From: JAANXG01 sp034520625
Lineage (GTDB): Bacteria; Pseudomonadota; Gammaproteobacteria; Arenicellales; JAANXG01
DNA length: 64,000 nt
Assembly: GCA_034520625.1 (NCBI GenBank)
Contig: JAXHNI010000003.1
Span: forward strand, 322,553-386,552
Reading direction: 5' to 3'
Both the position numbers and the translations under genes were made by a program. Below the pieces are notes generated by a model, which worked only from the letters and a program-made list of their open reading frames with translations, made no database searches and was not told where the DNA came from. Shown one piece after another: positions 63,314 through 64,000 of the stretch (position 1 is its first letter; the number at the start of each line of letters is the position of its first letter).

Positions 63314-64000
63314 GTGAGATCAGGTCGCTCAGAAGAATCCCGCGCTGAGGTTGCAACAGAAGAGACAGTTGCAATTATTATGCTTTCCATTGGTGAACGG
63401 CCGTGGGCAAAGTATACCAAGAAGACGTTCGAATTCTATTGTTTACGACATGGGTATGATTTTTTCTTTGTCGATAGTCAACGCGAATATGACGAGTTAG
63501 ATCTACCGGCTCTAGAGGATGCCCGGGGGCGAAGAAACAAAAAGGTGTATGCAGCTAAGATATTCTTGGCATGGAAGTATATGGCGTTATTCGGTTACCA
63601 CCGGGTTGCCGTGATTGATGATAGTTGCTCTGTCACGCCGGAGTGCCCCCCGGTATTCAATCTTGTCCCTTATGGTGCACTCGGTGGCACCGAGACTCGC
63701 CTCCGACACGCAAAGACATCGTTTGATGATATAGAGCGATTTTCCAAAGGAGGAGACCGCATTGTTTGCGATACAACTGATTACTTGGGAGGGACACTCT
63801 TGATATATAGCCGATCGATGATCGGTGCAATTGCTCCAGAACGAATCCGGCAGGCTGCCGAACTGCTGTACAATCCGCTTCCGCACCAAACTCTTAATTA
63901 CTATTTGGTGAAAAGTGGGGGTGTCGATGTGTATAAAATCCCGAGGGAGTTTCGGCGGATGCCTGGGCTTGAACTGCCCGACTCGGAACGATGGTCGCTG
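63314..64000 (+). CDS. Glycosyltransferase-like protein, incomplete at window end
   Basis: An open frame with no stop runs from a GTG at 63314 (or ATG at 63380) to the end of the window (229 codons). It reads IIMLSIGERPWAKYTKKTFE, VYAAKIFLAWKYMALFGYHR, VAVIDDSCSVTPECPPVFNL, then TDYLGGTLLIYSRSM. The VIDDS segment after the conserved Tyr/Lys block and the overall pattern resemble GT-A type sugar transferases that act on capsular or surface glycans. Base composition is clearly lower in GC than the rest of the window, suggesting transfer. The gap 63201-63313 holds nothing else. Confidence 0.6.
   Translation, partial: MRSGRSEESRAEVATEETVAIIMLSIGERPWAKYTKKTFEFYCLRHGYDFFFVDSQREYDELDLPALEDARGRRNKKVYAAKIFLAWKYMALFGYHRVAVIDDSCSVTPECPPVFNLVPYGALGGTETRLRHAKTSFDDIERFSKGGDRIVCDTTDYLGGTLLIYSRSMIGAIAPERIRQAAELLYNPLPHQTLNYYLVKSGGVDVYKIPREFRRMPGLELPDSERWSL

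Overview
The window looks like chromosomal DNA of a GC-rich (roughly 65% by eye) gammaproteobacterium. The supporting evidence is the order folC-dedD-cvpA-purF-metZ, the rpsP-rimM-trmD-rplS operon, overlapping ilvI/ilvH genes followed by ilvC, and the UDG-rimI, rfbC-rfbD-dinG-tsaB and xerD neighbourhoods. A dimethylglycine/sarcosine-dehydrogenase-like enzyme, a TRAP transporter and a sodium-symporter-like protein fit a marine or salt-adapted member, perhaps near Chromatiales/Ectothiorhodospiraceae. That placement is inference.

Layout. 0-6 kb: end of folC, cell-division SPOR protein, cvpA, purine and methionine genes, then lpxH/ppiB on the minus strand. 6-13.4 kb: branched-chain amino acid block (ilvI, ilvH, ilvC, leuA) interrupted by phospholipid genes psd and pssA. 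A small TIR element sits between ilvH and ilvC, and a Leu-rich leader peptide gene precedes leuA. 13.6-22 kb: UDG, rimI, a sulfotransferase, a BASS-like permease, a DctPQM TRAP transporter and typA. 22-25.8 kb: an FAD/GcvT dehydrogenase, a cupin, and tRNA-Val, tRNA-Ala and tRNA-Glu. 25.8-34.8 kb: an accessory patch directly after the tRNAs, with a phytanoyl-CoA-dioxygenase-like gene, broken gene remnants (mscS, higB, others), a hydrolase-OsmC fusion, an FMN glutamate-synthase-like enzyme with a radical SAM partner, a LysR/quinone-reductase pair and an orphan higA. 34.8-53 kb: ppc, a small dehydrogenase, a HisA-like/VOC fusion, PBP4, rmlC/rmlD, dinG/yoaA, tsaB, a CNNM transporter operon, ffh, a lipoprotein and the rpsP operon. 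53-59.5 kb: a periplasmic helical-repeat protein, xerD, a GT39-like membrane enzyme, a DUF1127 protein with a tiny membrane peptide, and a GcvA-like regulator. 59.7 kb to the end: start of an exopolysaccharide locus, with a JUMPstart/ops-like element, an EPS-associated MarR-type regulator, an ABC exporter, a frameshifted nitroreductase and a less GC-rich glycosyltransferase-like gene running off the window.

The window also carries several dispersed repeat families. The most striking has three copies of a 52-nt nearly invariant core enclosed by 25-31 bp inverted arms whose sequence differs from copy to copy while pairing is kept. Read on the reverse strand, every core holds two near-consensus CsrA/RsmA sites in possible hairpin loops. 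Other leading observations are the ops element, a HisA paralogue that has lost the canonical catalytic aspartates and gained a VOC domain, the 157-bp MITE and the leuA leader peptide.
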